From Calliphora vicina (lineage: Eukaryota; Arthropoda; Insecta; Diptera; Calliphoridae): a stretch of DNA of 64,000 nucleotides. Where the stretch lies: NCBI RefSeq assembly GCF_958450345.1, contig NC_088782.1:94437358-94501357 (forward strand), written 5' to 3'. This document shows, in pieces, positions 22,038 through 34,182 of the stretch (position 1 is its first letter; every line of letters begins with the position of its first letter). The position numbers and the translations under genes were made by a program. Below the pieces are notes generated by a model, which saw nothing but the letters and a program-made list of their open reading frames with translations, searched no databases and had not been told where the DNA came from.

Positions 22038-23011
22038 ATTTCATGTCAAGTGAACCAATTTATAAAATCGATGTCTTCCGATGAAATTTGCACCAAGCTT
22101 AGACCAATTGAATAGCAATTCAGATAAAATTTTTGAGTTCTTGTTCTTAGCAAAATGTGTCCCAAATAGTTAGATAGCTATTTCTTCAATCTTTCGAAAA
22201 AAAATATTTAAAAAAAATCTTTTTTTCGAAATCAAAAACTTTTTTGTGTTACAAAATATTTTTTTTGATAGATATCCCACTCGCATCCCACTAAGCGACT
22301 AAAAAGGTCTTCAAGGAAAAGGCAACAAAGAAAATAAAAACGGGACCATTTTGAAAAAAAAAATGTCAACAAAGATTTTGATTTTGCAAAAAAAGTCAAA
22401 AATACATTGTTTTGAGTTACAGCACATTTATTTTGATAGATATCGAACTCGCATCCTACTAAGTAACCAAATAGGTCTTCAAGTAAAATATCTAAGCTAT
22501 CTTTTAAGAAAAAAAGAGCCCATTTTGAAAAAAAGTCAAAAAAGTAATAAGTTACATGGATGAGAAAAAACACATGATTGGCCAAAATGTCAAATTTTTT
22601 ACCCCCAATAAAAAATATTTTTATATTTTTTGATTTTAATAAAACTAGACATTGAAATTTACCTTTTACTTTGTGTATTTGTAGGACATATAGAAAACAA
22701 AGCATTGAATAAGTTTTCAGGCTTGCCAGATCACTTGTGACATTTTCCAAATATAAAAAGTCTTCTAAAATAGCTGAAATATTTGTTTTAATTTTTTTTT
22801 TGGGATTTTGAATATTTTTTTAAGTTTTTAATACACTAAAATTCATAAAAACACACTTTTAGAAAAAAACCGGCTATTCGAGGAGAAAAACCCAATTTCT
22901 TCAATATTCGAAATTTGAGCTTATTATTTTTCTCCAATAAACAAATTTGTGCATTATTTGCCGGGATTGGAAAAATTTTATTAAGCCCACTGGTCCCTTG
23001 ACATATGAAAC
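22038..23011. mobile_element. Putative 970-bp inverted-repeat element
   Basis: ATTTCATGTCAAGTGAACCA at the left and GTTTCATATGTCAAGGGACC (right end, reversed) match apart from a few bases. A 168-bp tandem duplication sits inside. A 172-codon minus frame (22232-22750) crosses the duplication; it is low-complexity and I do not regard it as a gene. Confidence 0.4.
22235..22560. repeat. Two-copy tandem duplication, period about 168 bp
   Basis: GATAGATATC followed by ACTCGCATCC and AGGTCTTCAAG occurs at 22267 and again at 22435. Confidence 0.75.
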
Positions 23012-23860
23012 TGAAACTTTTCTAATCTAGTTAATAATTTATCAGTGAATTTTAAAAAAATATTACCAAATGATTTTGTGCTTAGAACAAGCTTGTAATG
23101 ATTAGTTTCGTCACAGATCAATTGTCTGGATCCTTTCACACAAAGTGGAATCTATAACGGAACCAGTTCGGTGTCGATTCCTTTCTCTCTAAATATTAGA
23201 GAGCTACAATGAAGTATTGGGTTGGACTTAGCAATGAATGAAATGTATGTTTTGACTGACAGTATGATATTGTCATATTAGTAAACTTTTATAATTGTAC
23301 GTTTGTATTATAACAAAAAATAAAAGTTAATTTGAATTCCGGAAGTGGGCATTATATGGGAACTTGTGCCTCATTCGTCAAATATTATTTTAAATATTTC
23401 AACAAGTACCATATAATATTGCTTAATAACCAATGAACTAAAGGCAAACATTTCAAGCTTCACAATAAGAGATTTATATATCAACACTTGTGTATTTAAA
23501 CTCAGATCCCAAGTTGAAAAATGTTAAATTGAACAACGAATTGTCACATTTTTCATACGTTTATACATTATTTATATGTACTTTTTTTAACATTACTAAG
23601 TGTCTGAACATTAAATATTTAAACAAACATTTAAAACAAATAAAACACTAAATATGTCAACAAAACAATAAAATATTTAACACATGGCGTTTTTCTCATT
23701 ATTATCCAATTTACATTTATAACAAATAATGAAAACAAAACTAAATGTTATTATTTGTTCAATTAATTCAAATATAACAGATTATAGTCATATTTTAACC
23801 CCTTCGTTTAGCTTAATTATAAGCTGTGCAACAGAAGTTTCCTAAACAAACATATTTGAG
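23012..23860. other. AT-rich unassigned DNA
   Basis: No gene or element end recognised. Confidence 0.45.
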
Positions 23861-24010
23861 GTATTCACGTGGTCTGCTATTGGTCATATTGTCATAAGGT
23901 CCTAATATATTATAATAGTTGTTGTTGTGTTTTTTCATAATATTCAAAAAATTTCATAATATATTAGGACATTATAACAATATGATCAAATAGTAGACCG
24001 TGTGAATATC
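23861..24010. mobile_element. 150-bp palindromic MITE
   Basis: Arms of about 53 bp: GTATTCACGTGGTCTGCTAT at the left and its approximate reverse complement at the right, meeting at TCCTAATATATTA. The inner arm word TTGTCATAAGGTCCTAATAT is shared with the element at 51400-51649, so the two belong to one family. Confidence 0.75.
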
Positions 24011-24110
24011 CCAATTATATATGTGAATATGTACAATATTTGTAAGAAATGTATTTGTAAATTTATCTTAAATGCTCCATAGGAAGTACAGGAAAAAGCA
24101 TGCAATTTAG

Positions 24111-24300
24111 GGTTCCTAAATTCCCGGACTTTTTTCTTTCCCGGGAGGAAATTAAAAAATCGGTTCATTCCCGGGAATTTTGTAATACTAAATTAAAGCA
24201 AAAACCAGAATATTTTTTCGAATAAATTGACTTATAATTTTCCAGGGTTTTAAAAGAAGTATAAAATAATTATATTTGGCTGTATAGTGTTGGTCCAGCC
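24111..24300. mobile_element. Possible hAT-type end with CCCGGGA motifs
   Basis: TTAGGGTTCCTAAATTCCCG resembles the hAT ends at 6255 and 34993. TTCCCGGG-type words recur at 24124, 24141 and 24168. No opposite end was found. Confidence 0.35.
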
Positions 24301-24423
24301 TTTACATATTTTCTCATTTAATAGTGGCACTTGATTGGTATTGACACAGTCGTAGTTTTAATCAGTATAAAATCAATAAATTCTTTGTTTAATTAAAAAA
24401 CTTACGAATTTCGACTATGTTAA

Positions 24424-24663
24424 ATCTATAAACGCATTCTATGGAAAATTCTAAGAAATTTTCCCCTAGAACCATAGGTCTAAAATCAAATCCTATCTTG
24501 CGCATTTCGTCTTTTATCCAATGATATTTCAATATAATTTTTTTTTAAATAGTTTTTTTTATTGGATAAAAGACTTTTTTAGAATTATCCTTAGATTGCG
24601 TTTCTGCTATACGATTTTTTACTTTTTGATCCTCAATACAAATCGACCCGGCCTAATGTACAT
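24424..24663. mobile_element. Palindromic MITE, copy 2 (left end missing)
   Basis: Same family as 16091-16414: shares ACCATAGGTCTAAAATCAAA, CGTCTTTTATCCAATGATAT and the end CGGCCTAATG followed by TA. Confidence 0.7.
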
Positions 24664-25799
24664 AAAATTCAATTTAACGTTTGGTAAAATCATCCCTAAG
24701 CTTATAATGAAACATTAGTAAGATTTAGCTTAACTTCTAGAATTGTGCGGAATTTAATTTTTAATAGTTTCATTATTTGTAATTTATTCTGAAAAAGTTT
24801 TTAAGTAAACTCGGTTCCCAAATCAAAATTCTTTTAAACTTTGAATTGCGATTAAATTTTTGTTAATTAAATAAATAAATTTGTGTTTTTTATGTTTTTT
24901 TTAAAGAACATTTTTAGGACCATCAATTTTTATTAGCAAAAATATTAATAATAGATATAATTTCTTTAAAAACTTAAATCGATTATGCAACCAATACATT
25001 TTAGCTTGTAATTATTCATTTGTTTGTATTTTTGTATTTTCTTTGTTTAATTTTTCAGCTCCTCTTTTTTCTTATGATAACAAATTCTATATTCTTCCTT
25101 CATGGAAGTGTTTGTGGTACCATAGACTGCCCTGAACTATTGAATAATATTAAATTTCTTTTCCTCAGAGATCTCTTAGGAAATTTATATTTTGTCACAC
25201 TTATTCTCATAGGACTGATTATGCCAGAACGTACCATTAAAGAAATCAATTAGTTTATTTAATACCTTTTGCCAATATTTAGATATAAGACAATCTAATA
25301 CTATTTTTAAATCCCAATTAATTAATTTACTAAATGAATTTAAAAAAAAACTAAATAAATTAAAAAATACTCTTAAATTGTAATAGAGTTGAAAATACTT
25401 ATCACTTAAATTAACTTAAAATATTAAATAAAATAAATTTATTTTTTTTATTTTTATATATCGCGATAAATTTTACCAAATAATTCACGCCAACGGATTT
25501 TACACTCTAAAGTTCTTACTCAAATTTCAACAAAATTCAGTTTTTGCTGTATTTCAGTCTTAATCCTAATTGTTTTTTCAGCAATTATGTATTAACATAT
25601 TTAATTGAAATAAAACTTTTATCACATAAGCACTTGAAAATGTTATAGGCTTTTTATTTGTTGTCTTACTTTTTTATATGTTTTAGTTCGGTATGTTGAT
25701 AATTAAAATGTTATTTTCATTAATAGAATCGAAACCATTTCCACAGTGATTCTTCAATAGATTCTTCCACTTGAATTGAATTACACTTTATTGTACACA
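24664..25799. other. AT-rich unassigned DNA
   Basis: No gene or element end recognised; the ORF-like stretch at 25020-25253 is hydrophobic low-complexity sequence without motifs. Confidence 0.45.
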
Positions 25800-25801
25800 T
25801 A

Positions 25802-26325
25802 CAGTGGTGGCCACCAATTTAAGACAAATACTTGAATTTTTTTCATCAACTGAATTTTAAGTGCGATAGAGCCAAAATAAAAGGACCTCGAAGGGTATGA
25901 AATTTATTATTAATGTTTCTAGTTTCTGAAAAATGTTTGGAAAAATCGGTAAAATATATATGGACAAAGATATGTGGAAATACGTTGACCCACCTTAGCG
26001 AACATCCGCTGTTAATAACATGATATGACCGAAACTAATGGAACTAAAAATACGAAATTTGTTCCGAATATTTTATAATAATAAAAATATAATTATATAA
26101 ATGTGAGAAAATATGTTTATTTAAAAAAATTTTTTTTTGGTCAAGTTGTAGAAAAATTTTATGTGTTCGTGGTGAATATGTATGAATTGACACAGTCGAA
26201 TAAAACACCCTTGATTGTTAAAACAGTCCTCATGCGTACATATTTGTGGAAATATTTAAAAAAATAATTGACAATTACATGGAATTTAGCAAACAATATT
26301 TGTCTTAAATTCCTGGCCACCACTG
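25802..26325. mobile_element. 524-bp Tc1/mariner-type non-autonomous element, TA duplication
   Basis: Left end CAGTGGTGGCCACCAATTTA, right end the approximate reverse complement; TTTAAGACAAATA repeats in both arms. TA flanks both sides (25800-25801, 26326-26327). The interior has no transposase. Confidence 0.85.
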
Positions 26326-26418
26326 TATATCTGCTTATCTGATGCAATTAATTTGAAGTTGAGAAATTTTCCCCTATTTCGATTCAATTGCTACTTTAGA
26401 TTGGGTTGAATATGTATT

Positions 26419-26745
26419 TTTATACCCATGAGTGGCAAGATTGTCATTCTGTTTGTAATTTTTAAATTTTTCATTTGTGACCCATAAAATATGTATATTC
26501 TGGATAGCTATAGATAATGGAGTCAAAATAGCCATGTCTATCTATCCGTCTGTATGTTGAAATTTATTTTCCGTAGCCACAATATAGCCTATAATCCCGG
26601 TTAGTTTGCTATTTAAAATCGAGAGATAAACACCATGACTACCTCGATTTGCTTTACCTATTTTTAACAGATATCTGGATTACTAGACTTTGGTGTAGGG
26701 TAGATAAGATTCGGCATAGTCGAATATTGCTCACCTACTTTTTGT
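26419..26745 (-). mobile_element. Mini-me-like element, minus orientation
   Basis: On the minus strand it runs from a TATTCGACTATGCCGAATCT hairpin, through a degraded block of GACGGATAGATAGACATGGC, to TATAC at 26424. It matches the ends of 13736-14060. Confidence 0.65.
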
Positions 26746-27180
26746 TTGTTTAATATATTGCAACTAAAAACGTGTTTCAGAAAATTTTCAAATAATTGGT
26801 TTTGTTTGCAAAAACTTAAATATTTTGTATCTTTTGAGCAAGATAACCAAATACTTATTCCATTAAATGTAAAAAATCTTAATTAATAAATTCACAATCA
26901 GTGCCTTCATATTTTAAGTGTTCCTAGTAGCACTACTTAAAATGATAATATGAACGATCAGCTGTTAGAAATTGAAGATTTTTCGATTTAGGTTGATGAT
27001 AAAAACTTTAGTGCAACACTTTAAAATTATTACCACTTAACATGGCAACATCTTTTAAAGAAATATTAGAGAAAAACTAAAAATGTCGAAAATAATATTA
27101 ATTTTTGTACCTCTACTCATCTGCAAAAATGCGTAAAGTAAAAATGTTAATAACTTTTGAAGTGTTAGTCAGATTTTATC
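26746..27180. other. AT-rich unassigned DNA
   Basis: No gene or element end recognised. Confidence 0.45.
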
Positions 27181-28165
27181 ATTATACTCTACACCACCAT
27201 ATTGGGGAGGGTATAATGCGTTTGTGAAGATGTTTGTAACGCGATGAGTCGATTAAACGATGCACAGTCGGGGATCTGAAAAAAATTGGAAATAAATCTG
27301 TAACTTCTAAACGAATAGCCCGATTTTAATAAAATTTCCATGGCTATAGAGGAGGTGTCGATAAGTTTAAGTTTTGAATTTGGGCTTAAACAACCAAGGG
27401 GGGGCCGAGCCACAATGCGCCAAAGTGGGGCACCTGGGGTATATCAAAAATTAAAAATGATGCCAAATTTTTGTTTGCGATCTGATTTGAAAGATTTTTA
27501 TATATATGGAATGTACTGGACGAGATCTACAAAAAACATTGCTTTAGCCATACATTATCTCTTATAGTTTACGAGTTATTCGCATTTGAAAAGTAAAATT
27601 TTATTTTTTTTGCCTACCTTGGTCTGCCATTTTGCTAATAATGAAGTATCTTTTTTTGAATTAACAACAAATTTATTAATAATCTTAAGAAAGAATTGTT
27701 AAAAAATATTTACTGAGTCAAAAGTTATGTGCATTCAAACTTAAAAAAAATAAAAAAGTCGTTTTTTCGCCATTTTTTTTTCGAAAAAAGTACCTACATA
27801 AATTTTAAATTATACAGAAAATGAGAAAAAAATAAATAATGTGTTTATATTTTTCTGAAAGATAACATTTCGGGAAATATTATAAAAGCAAAATAATATC
27901 AAAATTCGTATTATTGCGTGGTCCAGAGCCTTCCGAAGTAGACCTATTTTTTATGTAAATTTCAACTTTAGACAACATATTCTAAAATCGCATAGCTGCT
28001 TTCAAAAAATTAAGACCAGTTTTGTATGTCCCAATCTGTTCTTCAATATCATGCAAAGGGATTTCATAGCCCCGAGCTTGGTACCTTCAATAGATCCAAA
28101 AATCAAAAAAATCCCAATTTTGGGATTTTATCTTTCAGAAAAATATAAACACAAAATATATACAT
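27181..28165. repeat. Dispersed repeat shared with 58340-59560, with internal inverted repeat
   Basis: It opens with the hairpin-like ACACCACCATATTGGGGAGG followed by GTATAATGCG. The part at 27890-28135 resembles 58380-58640 (CCTTCCGAAGTAGACCTATT, TTCTAAAATC, GGGATTT in the same order). A 26-bp exact inverted repeat (TTATCTTTCAGAAAAATATA and onward) joins 27845-27870 with 28132-28157. Confidence 0.6.
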
Positions 28166-28544
28166 TATAAGTTCCATGGAATAATAGTGTCATAATAATA
28201 GTGTAAAAAAGTGTCTACTTTTAAAATGTCATCATGGTTGTGGCTACCAAAACCGCAACCATTATTTATCTAAAGCTCTATCCAATTTTGCTGCGGATAA
28301 CACTTAATAAAGTTGTTGGACAGAAGTTCATAGAGCAGATATAGATTAAATTGTAAAATCAATCTATACAATTGCCAATCGATTAAATTAGAGTTACTAA
28401 AGAAGCCAGGAATACTGTTCTCAATTCTCAATTAGATCGTTAAAAAGGCGTCTTTAATAATTACAATCATGTCAAACTTATGTTTTTTCATTCACTAGAC
28501 TAGGACGAGTAGAGAACAATCCCACTGTGTCTAATTTAAGATCT

Positions 28545-29100
28545 CTTTTATATGTTCCAGATGATACCAAAAATATAAATTAAATTTTGATACAGATAAA
28601 CCAAAACCTCTGTTCACTATCATTTCAGCCAAATAAGTGGAAGAATTTGCCATTATTTTTATGATAATTTACACCAATCAAACTTCAAAAAAAACTTTTT
28701 TCTGTAACTTTTTGTTTAATATTGTTTATAAAACGTTCGACAAACTAAACACTAATATTAAATTAGCCGTTATCTTGAATACATTACGTTAAAAAATGAC
28801 AGATGACATAAATAAAATCAAAATAATTTATTTTTATTAAAATGCAAAACCCTCCCTACATACACATTGAATATTTTTGAAAAGCAAAACCCTCTATCTA
28901 TCATAAAGTCCACAATAATGCAAAATTTGAAAACCCATTTAAATGTGAGATTCAGTAGTTGCTTTTAAAAAATATTGTAGAATACCGAATTTAAATAACT
29001 CAAGTAATCGCGAAAGAAATAGATTTTTGGCTATCCTGAAAGGTTGTGTTTTTCAAGATAGAGGGTTTTGAATATAGTCCCTCGATATCCTTTCTTAAAG
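28545..29100. repeat. Dispersed duplication, copy 1 (partner 53716-54410)
   Basis: Shared runs include ATATAAATTAAATTTTGATA, TAAGTGGAAGAATTTGC, GATAATTTACACCAATCAAA and AAAGCAAAACCCTCTATCTA, in order, over about 550 bp. Copy 2 has an extra 60 bp near 53790-53840. Origin unknown. Confidence 0.75.
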
Positions 29101-30690
29101 TTTTAAATATATTATAGTTTCTTCTCCGAAGAAAAAGTTGTTGGTGATATACTCAGAAAATTGAAGTGCCTACTATTTATATAAGTTTATAAAAATCTGA
29201 CAACTAATTACAAATATATGCCTACACAAATATTTGAAGTTATTTGGTTAATCTTCGAAATATTAGTAAATCCACTGATGGTTCCACTTTGAATTTTTAT
29301 GTGTTGTTAACCATCTAATGACTTCTAATTGAGAGAAATCTTTAGAAACAGTAAGATGGGTTTTTTGATATATCCTTTTCAAGGAGAATTTTTTGTTCAA
29401 TAACCTGTGCTCAAAGAAAAAAAATTTTCCATTTACATCCAAATCTACATATTAAATGATATGAAACAATTATTTTTCAAAATGCAATACATTTTCTAAA
29501 ATTTCACTTACATACTTTAAGCTAAATTTAAACAGTTCGTTCGCATTTACACCTTTTGTTAACCTACGTTACCAGAGTACGGATGTAAAGTTATAAAAAA
29601 ATATACTGTAAAATAAAAGTTGATTTAGTTTTGGTGTTTCTATTTTTTTTACAGTGAACAGTAAAAATACATTTCCGCTCTTCAAAAAGTGTAACAACCT
29701 TTCATGCAAATTTATGTTTTTGGTTTTGTTTTGTGTGCTTTTTTTGTTTAATCGATTTAGGTACATATTCGCACGAGTAGTTTTGTGAAAGCCATGATAC
29801 ACAAGATGTAAAAATATTTATTTTCTGCATAACGTATCCCGTAGTGGCCAGAATTTGGCACTTGAATTTTCCAACTACAAAGTCATGATTTAGGGTATAA
29901 GGTGAATATGTTTGCTAATTGAATAGGATATTTCTCTTTTTTCATATTAGCAACTAGTCAAATAATTACATTTTACTTATACTTTTTTACAAGGTTGGAC
30001 ATTGTATAACATGTATGTAGTACTTATGTATGTTTATCTATACGCTTCACTGGTTGTTACCTCGAACATGTTAATTTTGATAGATCTGGAATAGTAAGAG
30101 TGAGATTATTATTTATGTTTGTAGAAGAGGTACATGAACATATGCACATTAGTAGTTACAAAAATAAATATACTACATACATTTTACACTCATAAGTGTT
30201 TAAAATAACCCAATGAATGTTTTAATCTTAGAAAAATATGAATAAGAATTTTAAAACCTAACACAGTGGTTTAGAAACTCAATGAAGGAAATGTTGAACA
30301 GAAGCAGTAAAGTAAGGGAGACATTTGCGATTTGAATTTAGGATGCAATACTTATAGCTTTTAAGCGGCTCATTGCGAACACGCCTTATGAATTTGCAGC
30401 AGCAAGTGGTTGTATTTTCTTTACTGCTTCCGAAAAATTTGGTTATGTTTGCGTTCCCTTACTTTACTGCTTCTTTACAACATTTTTGTAAGCTTTTGCT
30501 GTTAGTAGCTATAGTTTAAGCTACAGTATTGCTTATAAGGATGCACTGTTTTTTGCTGGGTAGAAGACAATTTTTGCGGATTTGCTAAAGGGAAAATATA
30601 TTTTTTTTTTATTTATTAATAAGTTCATATGTTTATACAATTGTAAATTTGAAAACGGCATAACTAATTTTTTTTTAAATATCAATGAAA
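29101..30690. other. AT-rich DNA with one inverted repeat
   Basis: GAAGCAGTAAAGTAAGGGA (about 30301) and its reverse complement (about 30453-30472) form arms of a small inverted-repeat element. Otherwise nothing recognised. Confidence 0.45.
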
Positions 30691-30695
30691 AAATG

Positions 30696-30708
30696 GTTAT
30701 ATTAAATA
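30696..30708. repeat. 13-bp target duplication at the 3' side of the Loa element
   Basis: GTTATATTAAATA is repeated exactly at 34097-34109 on the other side of the element. Confidence 0.9.
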
Positions 30709-33700
30709 GGTTAGGTTAGGTTACGTGGGTTGCTCGCAAGTTAGCGAGTTCACTCGGAGGCCTTGCGGCCCATTGTGGTACCCTTAGAAGTACTATTCCA
30801 TTATGCTGAAAATGTTATACATAAAGTGAGAATAGTTTCCCTCCCTAGTTTCGTCTATTATGTGATTTCTGTGGTCCCTATGGGAACCAGCCGGTACTTC
30901 TAATAAACCCAATCATATTCACTAGTGACACATCTCTGAGACAGTCCAGATCATGGAAAAGAGCTCTACCAAGATGTAGTAGTCTATGCTCTTGTAAGGC
31001 AATAGCCATAACGTGGGTAACCCATACGTTCCGACATATGTCCAATCATGCAGTGCCCAGTAATTATACCCGTGAGAAGTCTAATCGAATTCCTACTAAG
31101 AGACAAAAGAGTCCTAGTTCTATCCTCTGTCAGATTGGGCCAGAGCATTCTGGATATTCTACAAGTGATGATATTTGACCACCTGAGTTCCGTCTCGCTC
31201 AAAGCCCATTCATCTATCAATTTTGATACTGTCACCAAGGGAGTGTGAATATCCCTTTGCGCAAGAGATACGTCCAGGGACTACCCGTTGGTTGCGCACT
31301 CATCAGATACTTCATTTCCCCGGATGCCCGCATGTCCTGGAACCCATATCAACTCCACGTGATGTTGTGTCAGTTGTGCCAGTGATTTGATACAATTGAG
31401 AAGACATTTCGACCTAATCACGTTGGAGTTAAGAGCCTTGATTGATGCCAGGCTGTCCAAGTAGATATGTATGGTCGAATTTTCGAGATTCAGTTCCCGG
31501 ATTCTTCTCGCGGCTGTATCAATAGCATAAATCTCTGCCTGGAAAACCGTGCAGGTATCGGGTAATCGAAGAGACATCAAAAGGTCCAGCTCATCTGAGA
31601 AGATTCCCGAGCCCGTGCCTCTTTCTGTCTTTGAACCATCAGTATAGATTGAGATCACGTCATCTCTTAGGACAGAGTTCGCGGACCAATCATCCCTTGT
31701 CGGTATTCTGATCCTAAATGTTCTATCAAAATTCGGTGTGGGTATTATATAATCCGTTTCCCGCCCTATGATTGGCCTGCCTATCTTTTGTAGGATGGTG
31801 CCATGACCAATACGATCATGCTTCAGTCCGCTCGACTGTTTGAGTCGTAGAGCAGACTTAGCAGAAATGCATTTGATATATATATAAAGAGGAGTTATAT
31901 TTAGCATCGTCTCTAGACTGGCCTGAGGTGTGGAATTCATAGAGCCAGTAATTGCAAGACATGCTAATCTTTGTACCTTGTTTAGAATAGAGAGGTGAGT
32001 CTTAGTGTCCACCACTCTCCACCAAACAAGAGCCCCATAGGTCAAAATAGGTCTTATGACCGCGGTGTACATCCAGTGTACAATGTATGGTTTAAGACCC
32101 CATCTCTTCCCAAAGGTTTTCTTGCATATATAGAAGGCACATAATGCCTTCTTCATTCGACTCTCAGCATTACGTTTCCACGAGAGCTTAGAGTCCAAAA
32201 TTACGCCAAGATATTTGGCTTCGCTTGAAATCTTCAGAAAAGTACCATCCAGTCGTGGAGGTTTAAATTCTGGAGTTTTATATCTCCTGGTGAAAAGAAC
32301 CAGTTCGGTCTTGGCAGGGTTAACACCCAAACCGTTTTCCTTGGCCCATGATAGCAGAACGCTGAGCGCTGATTCCATGAGTTCACTTATTGTGGGAAGA
32401 AACTTCCCTTGAATAAGAAGCACAACGTCGTCAGCATATGCGACTACTTTGGTACCTATCCTACTGAGCCTGAAAAGGATTTTATTTACGACAAGATTCC
32501 ACAGAAGTGGAGAGATGACCCCACTTTGTGGTGTGCCTCTTGTCACAACTTTCCTTGTCCTACCAATACCCATATTAGAGTTAATGGCCCTGCTCCTAAG
32601 CATATTTTCTGTCCAATTCCTTATCCGCTAATCAACACATAAGTCACCCAGTGCATCAACTATTGCGGATATGTTCACATTATTAAACGCACCCTCTATA
32701 TCCAAGAAAGATGCCATAACATATTCCTTCTTGTCAAGTGTCCCCTCTATAGTTCCGACAACGTCATGCAAGGCTGTCTCCACCGACCTGCCTTTAAGGT
32801 ATGCATGCTGTGCCCTACAGAAATTATCAGGGGAGAGGATGTTCCTGACGTGGATATCGACCAATCTTTCCAGTGTTTTCAATAAAAACGATGACAGACT
32901 GATCGGTCTATAGTCCTTTGCGGTACTGTGGTTTACCTTTCCCGCTTTGGGGATAAATACCACTGTAACCTCTCTCCATTCTTTAGGAATGTATCCTGTT
33001 TCCAGGCTGTACCTAAATATCATTCACCGCGGGCAAGATCAACCGGAGTTGGTTTAGCCCGTACTTGATGACGCCTTGAGAAGAACGCAGGAGTCGGAGG
33101 GATTCTAAACCAATTTTGATCCAGAGATCCTTGCCTTCTCCTTTGTCCCTAGAGCGTCCTCGTTCAATCGTCCAGTCCTCTGTACCAAGTTCCTTGTTCT
33201 GACGCTTTATAAGTGTTAGCGTGGCTTCGTCCTCCAAAAGGGGAGGAGGGACCCACACTCTCACCGTCGTACGAAAAGGTACTTGATCCAGTGGGACGAT
33301 TTCGATTCTTGCGTTGGGCCAGAGTTCGCCAACTCCTCGGATACAGTTACTGAGAAAGCCTAGAGCCTTCTCGTTACCGCACCCGATGATCTTGACACCC
33401 TTTAACCATTTGGCGCCGTCGAATGCAGTGAAGGAATCATCCTCACTGCATGCGAGTTCGTCCACTAGTGCCCGCAAGATCTTCTCCTCCAGAAGCAGCC
33501 ATCTGTCCGTAGTCATTTTCCCATCAGGTTGACTACGATCTATGATGGCTACTTGTAGCTCAGGTGCTGATGTTAAGCTAGTTGATGGTTTCAGCCGTTT
33601 AGATGTGATCACCTGCCTGCTCTGGTTTGGTTCGGTCGTAGTCTTGGCTGGCCTTACCTCCACAACAGTAGTATTTAGCATGGCCTCATACTTCTGTATG

Positions 33701-34096
33701 TGGTAGGTATGTTTACGCCGCAAACGCTTTTCCCTGGTGGTCAAAGACGCGGGATCTCGCGAGTCCAACGTCCTGACATACCGGAGAGAGCGTTTGTAGC
33801 CCGCCAACCTTTTCCGTTCGTCCTGTTCTGAGTCCTGTTTCCTATTTTTCTGTTCTGTGTCTCCCTTTGCAGGGTCATGGGCCTCCGGATGTACGTCTTC
33901 ATTCGCTTTTAGCGGCTCGGAGGACACCATGAGTAAGTCCTCCTCATCAGTCTCATAAAGGTTTAACCCTTTCAGACCTGAGAGGTTGTCGTCGCTGTCG
34001 TCCAAAGTCACTCTTTCCTGTCTAGTCAAAAAAATATTCGTTTTATTTACCCCAGTAGCATCACCGACTACCAGACCCGGGGTATTCGTCTGATTA
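30709..34096 (-). mobile_element. Loa-type non-LTR retrotransposon, internally deleted, 3.39 kb
   Basis: Exact 13-bp target duplications (30696-30708 and 34097-34109) bound this minus-strand element. From its 5' side it carries part of ORF1, then directly the reverse transcriptase and RNase H. The apurinic endonuclease that should lie between is missing, with the join near 33020. The 3' end carries TAACCTAACCTAACC, like the fragment at 45504-45874. Such 3' tandem repeats in place of poly(A) occur in several I-group clades. The ORF1 domain type (DUF4780-like) and the RNase H point to the Loa clade. Confidence 0.88.
30984..33023 (-). pseudogene. Reverse transcriptase and RNase H of the Loa-type element, two stops
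   Basis: One minus-strand frame from 33023 to 30984, interrupted only by TAG at 32628-32630 and TAG at 31281-31283. Reverse transcriptase blocks appear in order: DYRPISLSSFLLKTLERL, FLDIEGAFNNV, GTPQSGVISPLLWN, the catalytic VVAYADDVVLL and KYLGVILDSKLSW. RNase H follows with YTDGSK, FQAEIYAIDTAA, IYLDSLASIKAL and WVPGHAGIRGNEVSDE, giving the acidic catalytic set. A tail with LLTGIITGHCMIGHM matches the 45504-45874 fragment. The first codons are mid-domain (IFRYSLETGYIPKEW); no real start exists because upstream sequence was deleted. Confidence 0.93.
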
Positions 34097-34182
34097 GTTA
34101 TATTAAATAACTTCATTAAAATAAAAAAATCAATTTTAAGTGAGAAATAAAATGTGGCGTATCTTCTTATTAAAAATTGCAT
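33013..34182 (-). pseudogene. ORF1 protein fragment of the Loa-type element (DUF4780-like)
   Basis: A 389-codon minus-strand frame. Codons upstream of 34096 lie outside the element, so the first 28 or so residues (rich in F, L, I) are flanking DNA read by chance. Inside, an acidic then basic region (residues about 60-170) precedes a domain at about 215-385 with LRALVDELACSEDDSF, VKIIGCGNEKALGFL, LWPNARIEIVPLDQVPF, VWVPPPLLEDEATLTLI and DLWIKIGLESLRLL. I recall this as the DUF4780 domain of Loa-type ORF1 proteins, thought to bind element RNA. It ends abruptly at the deletion join and is out of frame with the reverse transcriptase. Confidence 0.8.

Noticed and set aside
22232..22750. 172-codon minus-strand frame
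   Set aside because: It runs through a tandemly duplicated repeat and is low in complexity, with no motif; the repeat structure explains it.
25020..25253. Small hydrophobic protein
   Set aside because: Phe/Leu-rich translation is expected from T-rich DNA; no other support.
32215..32913. Several plus-strand frames over the Loa polymerase
   Set aside because: Shadows of the minus-strand coding sequence, which carries all the polymerase motifs.
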